The notes: generated by a model not told the origin, from the sequence alone. Counted from the first letter of the stretch, positions 9,456 to 19,198 are shown. The stretch: 64,000 nucleotides of DNA from Deltaproteobacteria bacterium (GCA_027493875.1 JAOSJX010000001.1:372001-436000), one strand, 5' to 3'. Numbers and translations are program-made.

Positions 9456-10715
9456 TCAGATGCCGCAGCAGCCGCCGGAAACTTCGCCCTCATCCGGATC
9501 GCCTTCATCGTCGGGTCCGATGTCGGCGGAGTCGTCATCGTCGCCGGCGTCGTCATCCGGCGTCCCGGAACATTCGTCCGCGTCTTCGTCGCACTCCTCA
9601 CCGGCGTCGCAGGGCACGCCCTCATGAACGCATTCCTTGCGCGATCTCGTCGCACGACTCGGTGCCGTTGCAAAACAGTTCGTCATCCGGGCACGGCGCG
9701 TCGGCCCGCTCGCAATGCTTGATGGCCGGATCGCATGTTTCCTCGCCGTTGCAGAAAATGCCGTCGTCGCATTCCAGATCGAAGTCGCACGCGCAGGTGT
9801 CTTTGCCGTCGCAATCCTGATCGACGCCGTCGCAAAAAATTTCGGCCGCGCCGGGATACGCGGTGGGCTCGCCGTCGTCGCAGTCATCGCCGCCGCACTG
9901 CCCGCCTTCGACGCCGTCGCCGTCCTGATCGCAGTCCACGTCACACCAAAAAGAAGATTGACCATGAACTGCGCGTTGCCGGGGTGCTCCAGGCCGTTCA
10001 CGTCCCCGCCCTCGCGAAAAGCGTTGGTATCGCCGGTCGCGTAGAGCCGCCAATTAGGTTTCACTGCGGGGTCCGCGATCGCACCCATAGGGAATGGCCC
10101 TTTGACGAACGGACTCGGGTAGAGGCGGCTCGTATCGGTGGTCCAGTAAAGCCCGCTCGCGACGTTGTCGAGAATCATGCGGCTGGCGGCGAAATGGTAG
10201 AATTCGTCCACGCCGTCGTTGAGGCAGTGGTCCGAAAAATCGCGGATGATCAGCCACTCAAGCGTGCCGTCGTAGTAGTTTTCCGCCTGCGTTTCCTCGA
10301 CCGCCTGGTTCGACATTTCGATGCCGGCGCCCAGGTCGTCGAGCAGATCGCTGATGTAATCGTTCGTCCAGTATTCGTCGTACGGACCCCACTCGCCGAA
10401 AAGAATCAGGGTGCCGCCGTCGTCCAGATAATTACGGACGACCTCGACGTCGGTCGCGGAGTAACCCGTTTGCGGCATTTGAAAAACCGCGACGTCGTAG
10501 TCGGACAGATGGTCGAAGCCGTTGTCGATATCCACCTCAAACCCGAAGGGCTCGACCCACGCGACGAAGCTCGAGTACCGGCCGTCCAAGGTTTCATCGC
10601 CCACATAGGGAAGGTGGGAGCGGTCGATGAGAATGCGCCGGTCCGCCGCGCTCGCGGACAAAACGCCCAATACCAGAATGAGGCTCACAAGCAATAGTTT
10701 TCTCAAACTTCGCAC
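9456..10715 (-). CDS. secreted amidotransferase-like/MopE/Cys-repeat protein, paralogue A
   Basis: First of three tandem paralogues. GTG start with GGAGA eight bases upstream; signal peptide ending VLSASAA. Residues 25-270 form an alpha/beta domain like the type-1 glutamine-amidotransferase fold: ILIDRSHLPY, DYDVAVFQMPQTGYS, VVRNYLDDGGTLILFGEWG and LIIRDFSDHCLNDGV. A MopE-like metal-binding motif follows (CDQDGDGVEGG, DCDDGEPTAYPGAAE, CDGVDQDCDG), then two and a half Cys repeats (FCNGEETC...), an acidic linker and the tail GEVSGGCCGI. Two indels (about 9955 in an A-run, and about 9640) displace the frame over the MopE region. About 419 aa. Function unknown; exported metal-binding protein is the safest reading. 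Confidence 0.75.
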   Translation of the reverse strand: MRSLRKLLLVSLILVLGVLSASAADRRILIDRSHLPYVGDETLDGRYSSFVAWVEPFGFEVDIDNGFDHLSDYDVAVFQMPQTGYSATDVEVVRNYLDDGGTLILFGEWGPYDEYWTNDYISDLLDDLGAGIEMSNQAVEETQAENYYDGTLEWLIIRDFSDHCLNDGVDEFYHFAASRMILDNVASGLYWTTDTSRLYPSPFVKGPFPMGAIADPAVKPNWRLYATGDTNAFREGGDVNGLEHPGNAQFMVNLLFGVTWTAIRTATASKAGSAAAMTATTASPPRIPARPKFFATASIRIATAKTPARATSIWNATTAFSATARKHAIRPSSIASGPTRRARMTNCFATAPSRATRSRKECVHEGVPCDAGEECDEDADECSGTPDDDAGDDDDSADIGPDDEGDPDEGEVSGGCCGI

Positions 10716-10760
10716 GATCGTTTCTCCTTATTTTGATGGACCGCCGGTTTGACGCGGCGT

Positions 10761-12438
10761 TCAGCTACCGCATCCGCAGCAACCGCCGGTCACCTCTCCC
10801 CTCGCCCGGTTCTTCTTCTTCGCCGGTGGGGATGGGCTCGGCGCTGTCGTCATCGAAGTCCACGTCGTCATCCTCGGCGGCCTCGCAGAGGTCCGCCTCC
10901 TCGTCACAGATCTCGCCTTCCAGGCACGGATTTCCGGCGTGATTACAATTCTCAAAGGCCTCGTTGCATTCTTCCTCGCCGTTGCAAAAAGCTCCGTCGT
11001 CGGGGCACGGGTTTCCGGAATCCACGCACTTGGCGAGGGCTTCCTCGCAAACCGAGGTCCCGTTGCAATACACGCCGTCGTCAACGCACGGATCGCCGGA
11101 ATGGCCGCATTCGTCCGCGATCTCGTCACAGGACTCCGAGCCGTTGCAGAAAACGCCGTCGTCGGCGCAGGGGTTGCCCGTGGTGGCGCATTGGTGCGTC
11201 GCCTCGTTGCAGGTTTCGTCGCCGTTGCAGAATTGGCCGTCGTCGGGGCACGGGACGTTGAACGCCCAGCACTCGTCCAAAAATTCATTGCACATTTCGA
11301 CGCCGTTGCAGAATTGGCCGTCGTTCGCGCACGGCGGCGTCCCGGGCTGACAATCGCCGCTGCCCAGGTCGCACCACTCCTGCCCGTCGCAAAAACTCGC
11401 GTTGATGCAATCCGAATCCTGGTGGCAGTTGCAGATATCCTCGCCGTCGCAGTCCTGGTCGATCGTGTCGCATTCGATTTCCGGAGCGCCGGGATAAACA
11501 TCCGGGTCGGAGTCGTCGCAATCGGTGCCGCCGCACTGGCCGCCGTCGAACCCGTCCTCGTCGATGTCGCAGTCGATGTCGCACCAGAACATCAGATTGA
11601 CCGAGGACTGCACGTTGCCCGGAAAATCGAAGGAGTTGATGTTCGGGTCGGTGGCGAAAAGATTCGTGTCGCCGATGATGAACATCTTCCAGTCCGGATG
11701 CGTGGTCGGATTGGGGATCGCGGCGATCGGGAAGGGCCCCAGCGTGCTCGGAAACTCGTAGAGATACGAGGCGGCGCTCGACCAATAAAGCGCCGAGTCC
11801 GGATTGTCCACCGCCAGATGGCTTGTGCGCGGATGGACAAGCTCGGTGACGCCGTCGTTGAGGCAATGGTCCGAAAAGTCGTGAATTAAAATCCACTTCT
11901 GATAGAGATAATAGTTGGGGCTCGGTTCATAGACCTGCGAATCGACGATCTGCACTCCGGTGCCGAGCGCCGACAACAGATTGTTCACGTAGAGGTTGGT
12001 CCACGCGCCCGCTCCGCCGGGATCGTAGCCGCCCCATTCGCCGAAGAGGATCAGGATGCGTCCCGCGTCGAGGTAGTTTTGAATCGCGGTCACTTCGCCG
12101 GCTGAAAACGGCAGTTGCGGCAAACTGAAAACAGCGACGTCATAGGTCATGAGGTTCGCGAAGTCCGATTGAATGAACACGTCGAACCCGTAGAGTTCGA
12201 ACGTCGCGATAAAGTCGGAGAACTGCGACCCCATCGGATAGTCGGTGTACGGGTTGTGGGACAGGTCGAACAACACCCGCCGCACCGCCGCCGGGGCGCC
12301 CGCCGCGGCGTCGGGCGGATCGCCGCGGCCGAGCAGGTGGCTGGAAAGCCCCACGCCCTCGCCCGTCGCCTGACCGGCATAGACCCAACCGGTGCCCGCG
12401 ATCACAACCGCCGCCAAAAAGATGATCAATCGTCTCAT
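10761..12438 (-). CDS. secreted amidotransferase-like/MopE/Cys-repeat protein, paralogue B
   Basis: ATG start with GGAGGG six bases upstream; signal peptide MRRLIIFLAAVVIAGTGWVYA. It shares the paralogue A order: amidotransferase-like domain (VLFDLSHNPYTDYPMG, YDVAVFSLPQLPFS, RILILFGEWGGYD), MopE-like motif (CDIDEDGFDGGQCGG, PDVYPGAPEIECD), then six complete Cys repeats of about 25-27 residues built as DDGxFCNGxExC-x5-8-C-x5-C, plus a half repeat. A DDD linker follows. As read it stops at 10765 with an Arg-rich end. One base after a G-run near 10800 restores GEVTGGCCGCGS and a stop at 10761, matching the siblings. No enzymatic residues of true amidotransferases are evident. Confidence 0.75.
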
Positions 12439-12565
12439 CGCCGACCCTCCATCACAAAAAACGGCACCGCGCGCGCAGCTCCGGCGCCGCCCCAAGATTA
12501 CCATAAGTTCCCGGCGCTTGCGAAACGAAGATTTTAGAATTTGACGGGCGTCACACGAAGCGGAA

Positions 12566-13925
12566 TCACCCGCAGCCGCAGCAGCCGCCGGTCACTTCCC
12601 CTTCACCGGCCTCTTCTTCCTCGCCGGCCGGGACGGGCTCCGGAACTGTCGTCGTCGCCGAGATCGTCTTCGCCGCCTTCGCAAAAATCGAGTTCCTCAT
12701 TGCAGGTCTCGCCTTCGTCGCAGGGATTGCCGGTGTGGTTGCAGGACTCGAAAGCCGCGATGCACGTTTCCTCGCCGTTGCAAAAGAGCCCGTCGTCCGG
12801 ACACGGCGGATCGGCGAACACGCACGCGTTGGCCTCCTCGTCGCAGGTCAGCCCGCCTTCGCAGAAGTCACCGGCGCCTTCCGGGCACGGCGGATCGCCC
12901 TCTTCGCATTCCTGCGTCGAGGGGTTGCACGATTCCTCGCCGGTGCAGAAAAGGCCGTCCGAGCATTGCGCGTCTTCCGTGCAGTCGCAGGGGTCGTCGC
13001 CGTCGCAGTTCTGGTCGATGCCGTCGCAAAAAATCTCGACCGCGCCCGGATGCACGTCCTCGTCGCCGTCGTCGCAATCCGACCCGCCGCACTGCCCGCC
13101 GTCGTAGCCGTCGTCGTCCTGATCGCAATCCAGATCGCACCAAAACATCAGGTTCACCGAATACTGGACGTTGCCGGGAAAATCGAACGCGTCGACCTGG
13201 GGATCGGTGGAAAACAGGTTCGTATCGCCGATGATGAACATCTTCCAGTTCGGATGCGTGACCGGATTGGGAATCGCGGCGATCGGAAACGGTCCGTCCG
13301 CGAAAAAATCGTAGAGCAGGTACGAGTCCGGCGTGGACGAGTAAAGCACGCTCGCGGGATTGACGACCGACAACGGCGCGGCGCGCGGATGCACGACCTG
13401 ATTCACCCCGTCGTTCAGGCAATGGTTCGAGAAATTCGTGATGCGAATCCACTTGGGATAGATGTAATAATCCGCCGGCCAGATCTCGTTGACCTCGTCG
13501 TCGATGATCTGCACGCCCGTATTCAGCGACGACAGGAGAGCGTTGACGTAATAGTTCGTCCACGTCGGCTCCGCGGGACCCCATTCGCCGAAGACGATCA
13601 GAATCCGCCCCGAATCGAGGTAGTTGCGGACCACGGTGACGTCGGAGGCCGAAAAGTTCTGCTGCGGCAAACTGAAGACGACCACATCGTAATTCTGAAG
13701 GTTCGGGAAGTCGCTCTGGATATAAACGTCGAATCCGTAGGTTTCGAAGTTCGCGATGAATCCCGAGTATTGTTGCGTCATGGGGGCGTCGGTATACGGG
13801 AGGTGGGACGTATCGAAAAGAACGCTGCGCTGCGCGGACGCGTCAACCGGCGTCAGAACCACGGCGAGGACGCCGAGAACGCACAAAACGGGGATCGCCC
13901 ACGAGAACACGGCGCGCTCACGCAT
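12566..13925 (-). CDS. secreted amidotransferase-like/MopE/Cys-repeat protein, paralogue C
   Basis: ATG start five bases after GGGGAG; signal peptide with VLCVLGVLAVVLTPVDASA. Amidotransferase-like domain (VLFDTSHLPYTDAPM, YDVVVFSLPQQNFS, YLDSGRILIVFGEWG), MopE-like motif (CDQDDDGYDGGQCGG, HPGAVEIFCDGIDQNCDG), three Cys repeats plus a half, acidic linker. As read the frame ends at 12603 in an Arg-rich tail. One extra base near 12645 accounts for this; the alternative frame gives EPVPAGEEEEAGEGEV and TGGCCGCG, stop at 12566. It is the first gene of the tandem array and lies divergent from the methyltransferase. Confidence 0.75.
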
Positions 13926-13977
13926 CTTCACTCCCCCTGCGGGTGGGGCCGCAACCCCCTGGTTTTGGAAGCGAAAA

Positions 13978-14007
13978 ACGGTAGCATGGCCGCGCCGCGC
14001 CTGTCAA
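13978..14007 (-). promoter_or_regulatory. candidate promoter for the paralogue array
   Basis: TTGACA at 14007-14002, 18-bp spacer, TACCGT at 13983-13978. Perfect -35 but poor -10. It lies about 50 bp upstream of the paralogue C start. Confidence 0.35.
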
Positions 14008-14014
14008 AACGGAG

Positions 14015-14042
14015 TTGATCGGTCCGCGGCGTCGGTTATACT
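14015..14042 (+). promoter_or_regulatory. candidate promoter for the methyltransferase
   Basis: TTGATC, 16-bp spacer, TATACT, ending 32 bp before the TTG start. It is divergent from the candidate promoter at 13978-14007. Confidence 0.5.
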
Positions 14043-14073
14043 CGCCCCCTTCAACGGCCGGAGGCGGATCACC

Positions 14074-14928
14074 TTGGCGCTCACCTACGAGCAGGCTCTC
14101 GCGCAGGCGCGGCAAAAGGCGTCGGAGGCGGACTTCGGCTCCCCGATGCGTTACCGGATCACGCGGGCGATCCCCGCGCTCATCCGCCGCTACTGCCCGC
14201 CGCAGGCCGACGTGCTGGACATCGGCTGCGGGTCGGGCCGGTACGCCTGGTTCTTCGTGGAAGCCGGCATCCGGGGCCGGTACACCGGCGCGGACATCGA
14301 CCCGCATTCGCTGGACGGATTCGAACTCGCCGATCTTTTCTCCTCGAAGCTTCTGGCCATGGACGCGCACGACCTGGAATCGCTGAACGAGCGCTTCGAT
14401 TTCGTTCTGTCGATCACCGCGCACGAGCATTTTGAAGACGACGCGCGCGTGACGCGAGGCATGGCGCACGTGATGCGTCCCGGGGCGACCGCGCTCATCG
14501 TGGTGCCGTCCCACACGTCGTACCCGCTCTACGGCAAACACGGATTTCGCCGGTACAGCCGGGCGCAGACCGCGCGCCTGGGCGCCGAGGCGGGATTGGA
14601 GCTTTTGGAAACGGGCGCGCTGTGCGGCGCGGCGAGCTGGCTTTTTCACCTGGCGTGGTTCGTCCCCGCGCACGCGGCGCGCCTCGCGGGCAAAACCCTC
14701 CTCTTCGCGACGCACGGGATGGACCGCGAACGCGCTCGCCGGTCGTGGCCGCGCGCGCTGGGCGCGCTGGACCGGATGGGCGAGCATCATCTCCGGTGGC
14801 GGTGGGGCCGCGCGGCGCACCGTTTCGGCCTGCGCGCCGCGGCCGTTTTGGACCGTGTTTTTCCGTTCTTCGCGGTGGCGTATCTGGCCGTCTTTCGCAA
14901 GCCGGACGCGGCCGCCGCGCGCCCCTGA
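14074..14928 (+). CDS. class I SAM-dependent methyltransferase
   Basis: Intact 284-aa protein. TTG start chosen because GGAGG lies nine bases upstream and the first codon fits the domain. SAM-binding motif I VLDIGCGSGRYAWFF is at about residues 49-63; the acidic motif II is GADIDPHS near 78; motif IV is DFVLSITAHEHF near 110; VMRPGATALIVVPS follows as in methyltransferase domains 11/25. The C-terminal third is Arg/Ala-rich with a hydrophobic stretch (FFAVAYLAVF) that may contact membrane, so a lipid, quinone or glycan acceptor is possible. No neighbour defines the substrate. Confidence 0.8.
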   Translation: MALTYEQALAQARQKASEADFGSPMRYRITRAIPALIRRYCPPQADVLDIGCGSGRYAWFFVEAGIRGRYTGADIDPHSLDGFELADLFSSKLLAMDAHDLESLNERFDFVLSITAHEHFEDDARVTRGMAHVMRPGATALIVVPSHTSYPLYGKHGFRRYSRAQTARLGAEAGLELLETGALCGAASWLFHLAWFVPAHAARLAGKTLLFATHGMDRERARRSWPRALGALDRMGEHHLRWRWGRAAHRFGLRAAAVLDRVFPFFAVAYLAVFRKPDAAAARP

Positions 14929-14955
14929 GCCGCCGCGATCTCACCGGCCGCGATA

Positions 14956-14983
14956 TTGACTCAAATGCGCGATCTGCTATAAG
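14956..14983 (+). promoter_or_regulatory. sigma-70-type promoter of the beta-barrel gene
   Basis: TTGACT at 14956-14961, 16-bp spacer, TATAAG at 14978-14983. The start codon is about 95 bp downstream. Confidence 0.6.
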
Positions 14984-15080
14984 AAATCTGGTTTTTTTCC
15001 TGCGTTTTCGGGCGGGGCAATCCCGTCCGGGCTCATGGAATCATCACCGGCCAACCATCTCGCGAAAGGACGCGCACACC

Positions 15081-16041
15081 GTGCAAACGAGAGTACCGCG
15101 TTTTTGGACCGTGGCCGTCGCGTTCGTCTTTGTTCTGGTCATGACGAACGCCGCGTTCGCGCAGTCGGTTTTCGACGATCCGCAGTTCATCGACGGCGAG
15201 CCGTTGTACGTCAAAAACATCGACTATTTTCTCCCGCCCTCCGACGGCAGCGGCCTGATCATGACGTGGGGGTCGGAGCCGATCGGTCACCTCGGGGTTC
15301 ACGCCGGGGCCATGGGCGAATTCACCAACCGGCCGCTCGAATACAACGACCCGGACGGCAAAGCGCACACGGTCATCTATAACCAGACGACGGTGGTGGG
15401 GATGTTCGGCTTCGGCCTGTGGGACGCGCTGAACTTCAGCGGCGCCTTCACGGAGGCGATCAACCGCAGTTTCAACAAGACGTTTTTGGAAAAGTACGAT
15501 TGGGCGGAAGAGGCCTCCGTCGACGCGCGGCTGGCGATGAAGTATATGCTCACCAACCGCCGGACGGACGGCATCGGGTCCGCGTTCGTTTTGGAAGTCA
15601 GCATGCCGACCGGCGCGACGGAAAGCTTCGTGTCGGACGAGCAGATGACGTTCATGCCGCGCGTTGTTTTCGACTTCGGCAACGAGTTTCTCACCTATGC
15701 GCTGAACCTGGGGTACAAGTACTATCCCGACGGGGTCGACCCCGGCGTATTCGGAGATCGAATCGGGCAACGAATATTTGATCAACACCGGCGTCACGCT
15801 GCGCATGCTGTGGGGATTGGAACTGGTGGCCGATTTCGCGGGCAAGATGTACGAGTCGCAGGAAGAGTTGTCCGACATGTACTCGGAATTCTTCGGCGCC
15901 GTGCGGAGCACGTGGGGCGTGAACAACCCGATCCGCATCACGCTCGGCGCGTCGGGCGGCCTGTCCGACGGCGTCGGGACGCCCATCAACCGGTTCTACG
16001 GCGGATTCAACTTCTTCTTCCGCGAGTTGGGACTGCCGTAG
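15081..16041 (+). CDS. outer-membrane beta-barrel protein, paralogue of 23871-24905
   Basis: GTG start with AAAGGA upstream; signal peptide with VAVAFVFVLVMTNAAFA. The mature start (NIDYFLPPSDGSGLIMTWGSEPIG) closely parallels NIHYFHPTVDGSGLIVSYGSEPLG of the barrel at the head of the facing operon, so the two are paralogues. The rest shows amphipathic strands with Gly/aromatic turns and ends FYGGFNFFFRELGLP. One indel at about 15750 moves the frame; the other frame continues AYSEIESGNEYLINTG to the stop. About 320 aa. It converges with the motor operon and shares its terminator. GltA/GltB-type porins of the Myxococcus gliding complex are a possible relative, by context only. Confidence 0.75.
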
Positions 16042-16064
16042 TCCCGCCATAGTCGATCGTCATT

Positions 16065-16099
16065 AAAAAACCCCGCCGAGAAACTCGGCGGGGTTTTTT
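16065..16099. terminator. bidirectional rho-independent terminator
   Basis: AAAAAA-CCCCGCCGAG-AAA-CTCGGCGGGG-TTTTTT: perfect 10-bp GC stem with A-run on one side and T-run on the other, between convergent genes. Confidence 0.92.
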
Positions 16100-16114
16100 C
16101 TTGCCGTGCGGAAA

Positions 16115-16711
16115 TTATGCGCCGTCGGCGGGGGCGTCCAGAAGCGACGGGAGCTCGGCGTCATCGACGAGGCCGGTTTCCTCGTTGCGGATTTTCCAGA
16201 GGTGTCCCGGCTTCACTTCCATCTCTTCCACGAGATCCTTCACGGCCAGATTGACCTGGAAGATCGTCCCGTAGCGCGCGCGGTGGTCGGCGATCAGACC
16301 GAGCTGCGGCTCCGTAAATCCCGCCAACGCTTTGACCTGCTTGATCTTGTTCGCGATTTCCTTGTGCGCGCCCGCGTCTTCCGACTCCAGGAATTCTTCC
16401 TTCCCTTCCGCGGAATCGCAGTAAAGAATGATTTCCTCGCGGTCGAGTTCGTCGAAACCCTTGATCAGCGTGTCGCGGCCCGTCTTGGCGACCAGCGCGA
16501 TCACCGTCGATTTGTGGTCGATGAGAATCGTGATGATTTCCGGCTTGTCGTCTTTCGCGGCCTTGATTTCGTCGTCCACCTTCGGCGACTCGGTGGGCAT
16601 GAATTTTTCGAGTTTGAACACGATCAGCGTCTGCGCGATGATGAAGAAAAACAGCAGGATGAAGATGAGGTCCTGCAGATTCAGGTCTTCGGTTTCGGCC
16701 ACGCGCTTCAT
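16115..16711 (-). CDS. ExbD/TolR-like motor protein 2
   Basis: Inner-membrane component of a proton-driven motor. ATG start with GGAAGGGG upstream; intact, 198 aa. A single TM helix (DLIFILLFFFIIAQTLIVF, residues 14-32) begins with Asp14, which aligns with the proton-carrying Asp of ExbD/TolR TM segments. The periplasmic part has the ExbD/TolR-like pattern (ITILIDHKSTVIALV, GRDTLIKGFDELDREEIILYCD) but is longer, with QVNLAVKDLVEEMEVKPGHLW at the C-terminus. It starts two bases after the stop of a close paralogue. One TolQ-like plus two TolR-like proteins is the stoichiometry of AglR-AglQ-AglS. Confidence 0.85.
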   Translation of the reverse strand: MKRVAETEDLNLQDLIFILLFFFIIAQTLIVFKLEKFMPTESPKVDDEIKAAKDDKPEIITILIDHKSTVIALVAKTGRDTLIKGFDELDREEIILYCDSAEGKEEFLESEDAGAHKEIANKIKQVKALAGFTEPQLGLIADHRARYGTIFQVNLAVKDLVEEMEVKPGHLWKIRNEETGLVDDAELPSLLDAPADGA

Positions 16712-16713
16712 CG

Positions 16714-17305
16714 TCAGGCCCCTTCCGGCGCGGTTTCGAGCAGCGCGGGAAGGTCTTCGTCGTCGATCCCCGCCCCCTCTTCCCGGACCTTCCATTTGAC
16801 CGTCCGGTCCACCTCTTCCTCGTCAATCAGCGTTTTGACCGCCATGTTGACCTGAAAGATCGTCCCATAGCGTGCGCGGTGATCCGCGATGAGGCCGAGT
16901 TGAGGCAGCGAAAAAATGCGCCGCTTCCTTGATCTGTTTGATCTTGTCCACGATCTCCTTGTAGGCGTCCGACTTTTCGGACTTCAGGAACTCGTCCTTG
17001 CCCTCCGTGGGATCGCAGTAGAGGAGAACCTCCTCGCGCTCGTGCTTTTCGAGGCCTTTCACCAGCGTATCGCGGCCGGTTTTCGCGATGAGCGCGGTGA
17101 CCGTCGACTTGTGATCGATCAGAATCGTGATCAAATCCTTGTCTTCGTCCGGATCCTTTTTGATTCGGTCGTCCACCTTCGGCAGCACGATCACGTCCGT
17201 TTCCATCTTAAAGACGATCAGCGTCTGCGCGATGATGAAGAAGAACAACAGGATGAAAATGAGGTCCTGAAGGTTCAGATCCTCGTCGTCCACCAGCCGT
17301 TTCAT
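16714..17305 (-). CDS. ExbD/TolR-like motor protein 1, frameshifted
   Basis: Paralogue of the following gene with near-identical TM (DLIFILLFFFIIAQTLIVF) and the same candidate proton-carrying Asp14. Periplasmic part: ITILIDHKSTVTALIAKTG, then LEKHEREEVLLYCD. One extra base in a T-run near 16910 shifts the frame after KEAAHF. Removing it restores SLPQLGLIADHRARYGTIFQ, shared with the paralogue, and an end at ALLETAPEGA. Repaired length about 197 aa. It sits between the ExbB-like gene and the second ExbD-like gene. Confidence 0.82.
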
Positions 17306-17338
17306 CGCGGGATTCTCCGAAAGCGTCGTGTCATCGGC

Positions 17339-18119
17339 CTACTCGTACATGACCTCGCGGGGGATTTCGGCCACCTCGTCCGAGAACCGCGCGGCGCGCA
17401 CGCGAATGTGGTGCTGCGCGATGGAGCCCACGACCTTGATCGCGACGCCGAAGAGGCTCGTGATGATGGCGATCTGGATCGCCGTCTGGAGCTTGGCGAA
17501 GTCCTCGGGCGTCATCTGCCCCTGAAGCTGCATGGCGGCGCCCGAATCGGCGAACGCCTTGATCAGGCCGAGCAGCGTTCCGAGGAAGCCCAGGATCGGC
17601 GCGACGTTCGACATGAGCACGATCGTGTTCACGTGGTCCGCGAACCGCGTCGAGATGTTCTCCACCTTGGCGCGGAAATACTGCTCGAGCACGAAGGGCT
17701 GTTCCAGCGCGGTGGGAATCAGCGACGCCACGATTTCCGAGAGGTAGTTCGGGTATTTGTGAACCAGATCCTTCGTGCGTTGCTTGAACAACGCGAAGTC
17801 GCCGCGGGCTTCCTGCGTCTTCAGAATGGCGATCAGGTCGCGGCGCTGCTGCTCGTTGTAGAAGCTGCACGCGGCTGACCTTGAACAGGTTCGTGTAGAC
17901 GTAATTGACGACGATGATGATCAGCGTCGTGTAGAGCAGGAAGTTGGTCACGTAGCCGAGCCGTCCGACGGCCGGCGTCAGCTTCGCCGACAAATAGTCC
18001 GAGTCCAGCAGCCCCTGATTGAACATGCTGACCACCAACAACACCGCCACGCCGGCGATGATGATCCAGGTGTTCAGCTGCTGGAATCGTTTTTTAATGC
18101 TGTCTGAGCCGGTGGTCAT
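17339..18119 (-). CDS. MotA/TolQ/ExbB-family proton channel
   Basis: ATG start with GGAGG upstream; about 260 aa. TM1 is WIIIAGVAVLLVVSMF (residues 18-33), TM2 FLLYTTLIIIVVNYVY (about 60-75). After a cytoplasmic loop comes the family signature VLMSNVAPILGFLGTLLGLIKAF with the conserved Gly/Thr helix packing of MotA_ExbB (PF01618), then FAKLQTAIQIAIITSLFGVAI. One indel near 17873 interrupts the loop. With the two ExbD-like proteins it should form a proton-conducting stator. Candidate parallels are AglR, TolQ and ExbB. Confidence 0.85.
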
Positions 18120-19187
18120 AGATCCTCCACGTTATTCGGAGGGGCAAATCATCGATATCCAATGAATCGGCTTCGTTCGCCAGGTCGCTGCCGGTATCCA
18201 ACCCGAGGTCCTCGGCCGCGGCCTCATCTTCACGCAGTTCGTCGGCGCTCACGAGCGCCTTTTTCATTTCGGCCTCAAAAATCTGAACGTCGGGGATGGC
18301 GTAAAGCGCCATGCCCTGCTGAAGCGTTTCAATGATGAAGGCATTCTCGTTGACGTTGCGGGAGACGGTGAGACCGACGTTGTACGTGTTCGTCACGCCC
18401 GTTTTCAACCGGTACTGCCCCGGTTCCAGGTAAATCGAAAACTTGTTGGGGCGCCGCTCGCGCAGCGAGTCGTCCGTCATCAGATAATTCTTGACGCCGC
18501 GGGTGAAATCCCGCTTGGCCGCGAAGAGCACGTACTTGGACACCCTCGGGTTTTCGGGAAGAAACTCGACCTGATCGTTGTTCAGATCGTCCACGACTTC
18601 CTGCGAGACGCGTTTGCCGTAGAAGGTGACGCGGGTGGTGGAGCTCTTTCCCCAATAAGCGCGGCTGGCCGAAACCCACTCGGCGAGGGGGCGGTTGTCG
18701 CGGCCGTGATCCAGGGTTGATCGGCACGCTCATGACGTTGCGGTAAAGGTCGGTCGCCTTGGCGAAGTAATCCGTCGCCGCGGCGCCGAACCCTTCGTAG
18801 CCTTTGGCCACGCCGAGAAGCGCGTAGCAGACCGCGATTTCCGGCGTGTTCTCGTTGGCCTCGAGCGAACTCCCCGCGTCCGAGGTCACGCCAACGCGGC
18901 TCAGATCGTACGTATCGGTCAATTCCACTTCCTGGTAGGACATCGGAAACTCGACGCGTTCCCAGATGACCCATTCGATATCCTCGACCAGGTCGCGCCG
19001 CTCCCACGGGTCCTTGGCGCGCTTGATTTCCTCGACCAGACGAACGATGTCGTTCTGGATCCATTTCATGTACGTGATCTTGATCGGCGAAACGTTCCGC
19101 CGCATCCTGCGCGGCCGCCGGAACCTGCGTGCCGACGAGCGCGAGCGCCGCGACCAGGGCGATGATGGAAAGTGTCTTATACGTCAT
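18094..19187 (-). CDS. secreted protein of the motor operon, unknown family
   Basis: ATG start with GGGAG upstream; signal peptide MTYKTLSIIALVAALALVGT ending PAAAQ, so periplasmic or outer membrane. The mature protein has a helical N-terminal half (MKWIQNDIVRLVEEIKRA; ALLGVAKGYEGFGAAATDYF, TPR-like) and a beta-rich second half (RVTFYGKRVSQEVVDDL; FSIYLEPGQYRLKTG) with an acidic tail. Breaks occur near 19105 and near 18715. As read it overlaps the ExbB-like start by 26 bases; a further one-base correction would give a tail ending NNVEDL with an ATGA overlap, typical of coupling. I do not recognise a family. Glt/Nfs periplasmic subunits are a comparison worth making. Confidence 0.65.
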
Positions 19188-19198
19188 AGCTCGCTCCC

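Noticed and set aside
9456..13925. MYXO-CTERM sorting signal on the Cys-rich proteins
   Set aside because: The tail lacks the hydrophobic helix and terminal Arg cluster required by that signal.
16714..17305. Programmed ribosomal frameshifting at the T-run of the ExbD-like gene
   Set aside because: Similar breaks occur about once per kilobase at unrelated places, without conserved slippery-site context, so miscounted bases are the simpler explanation.
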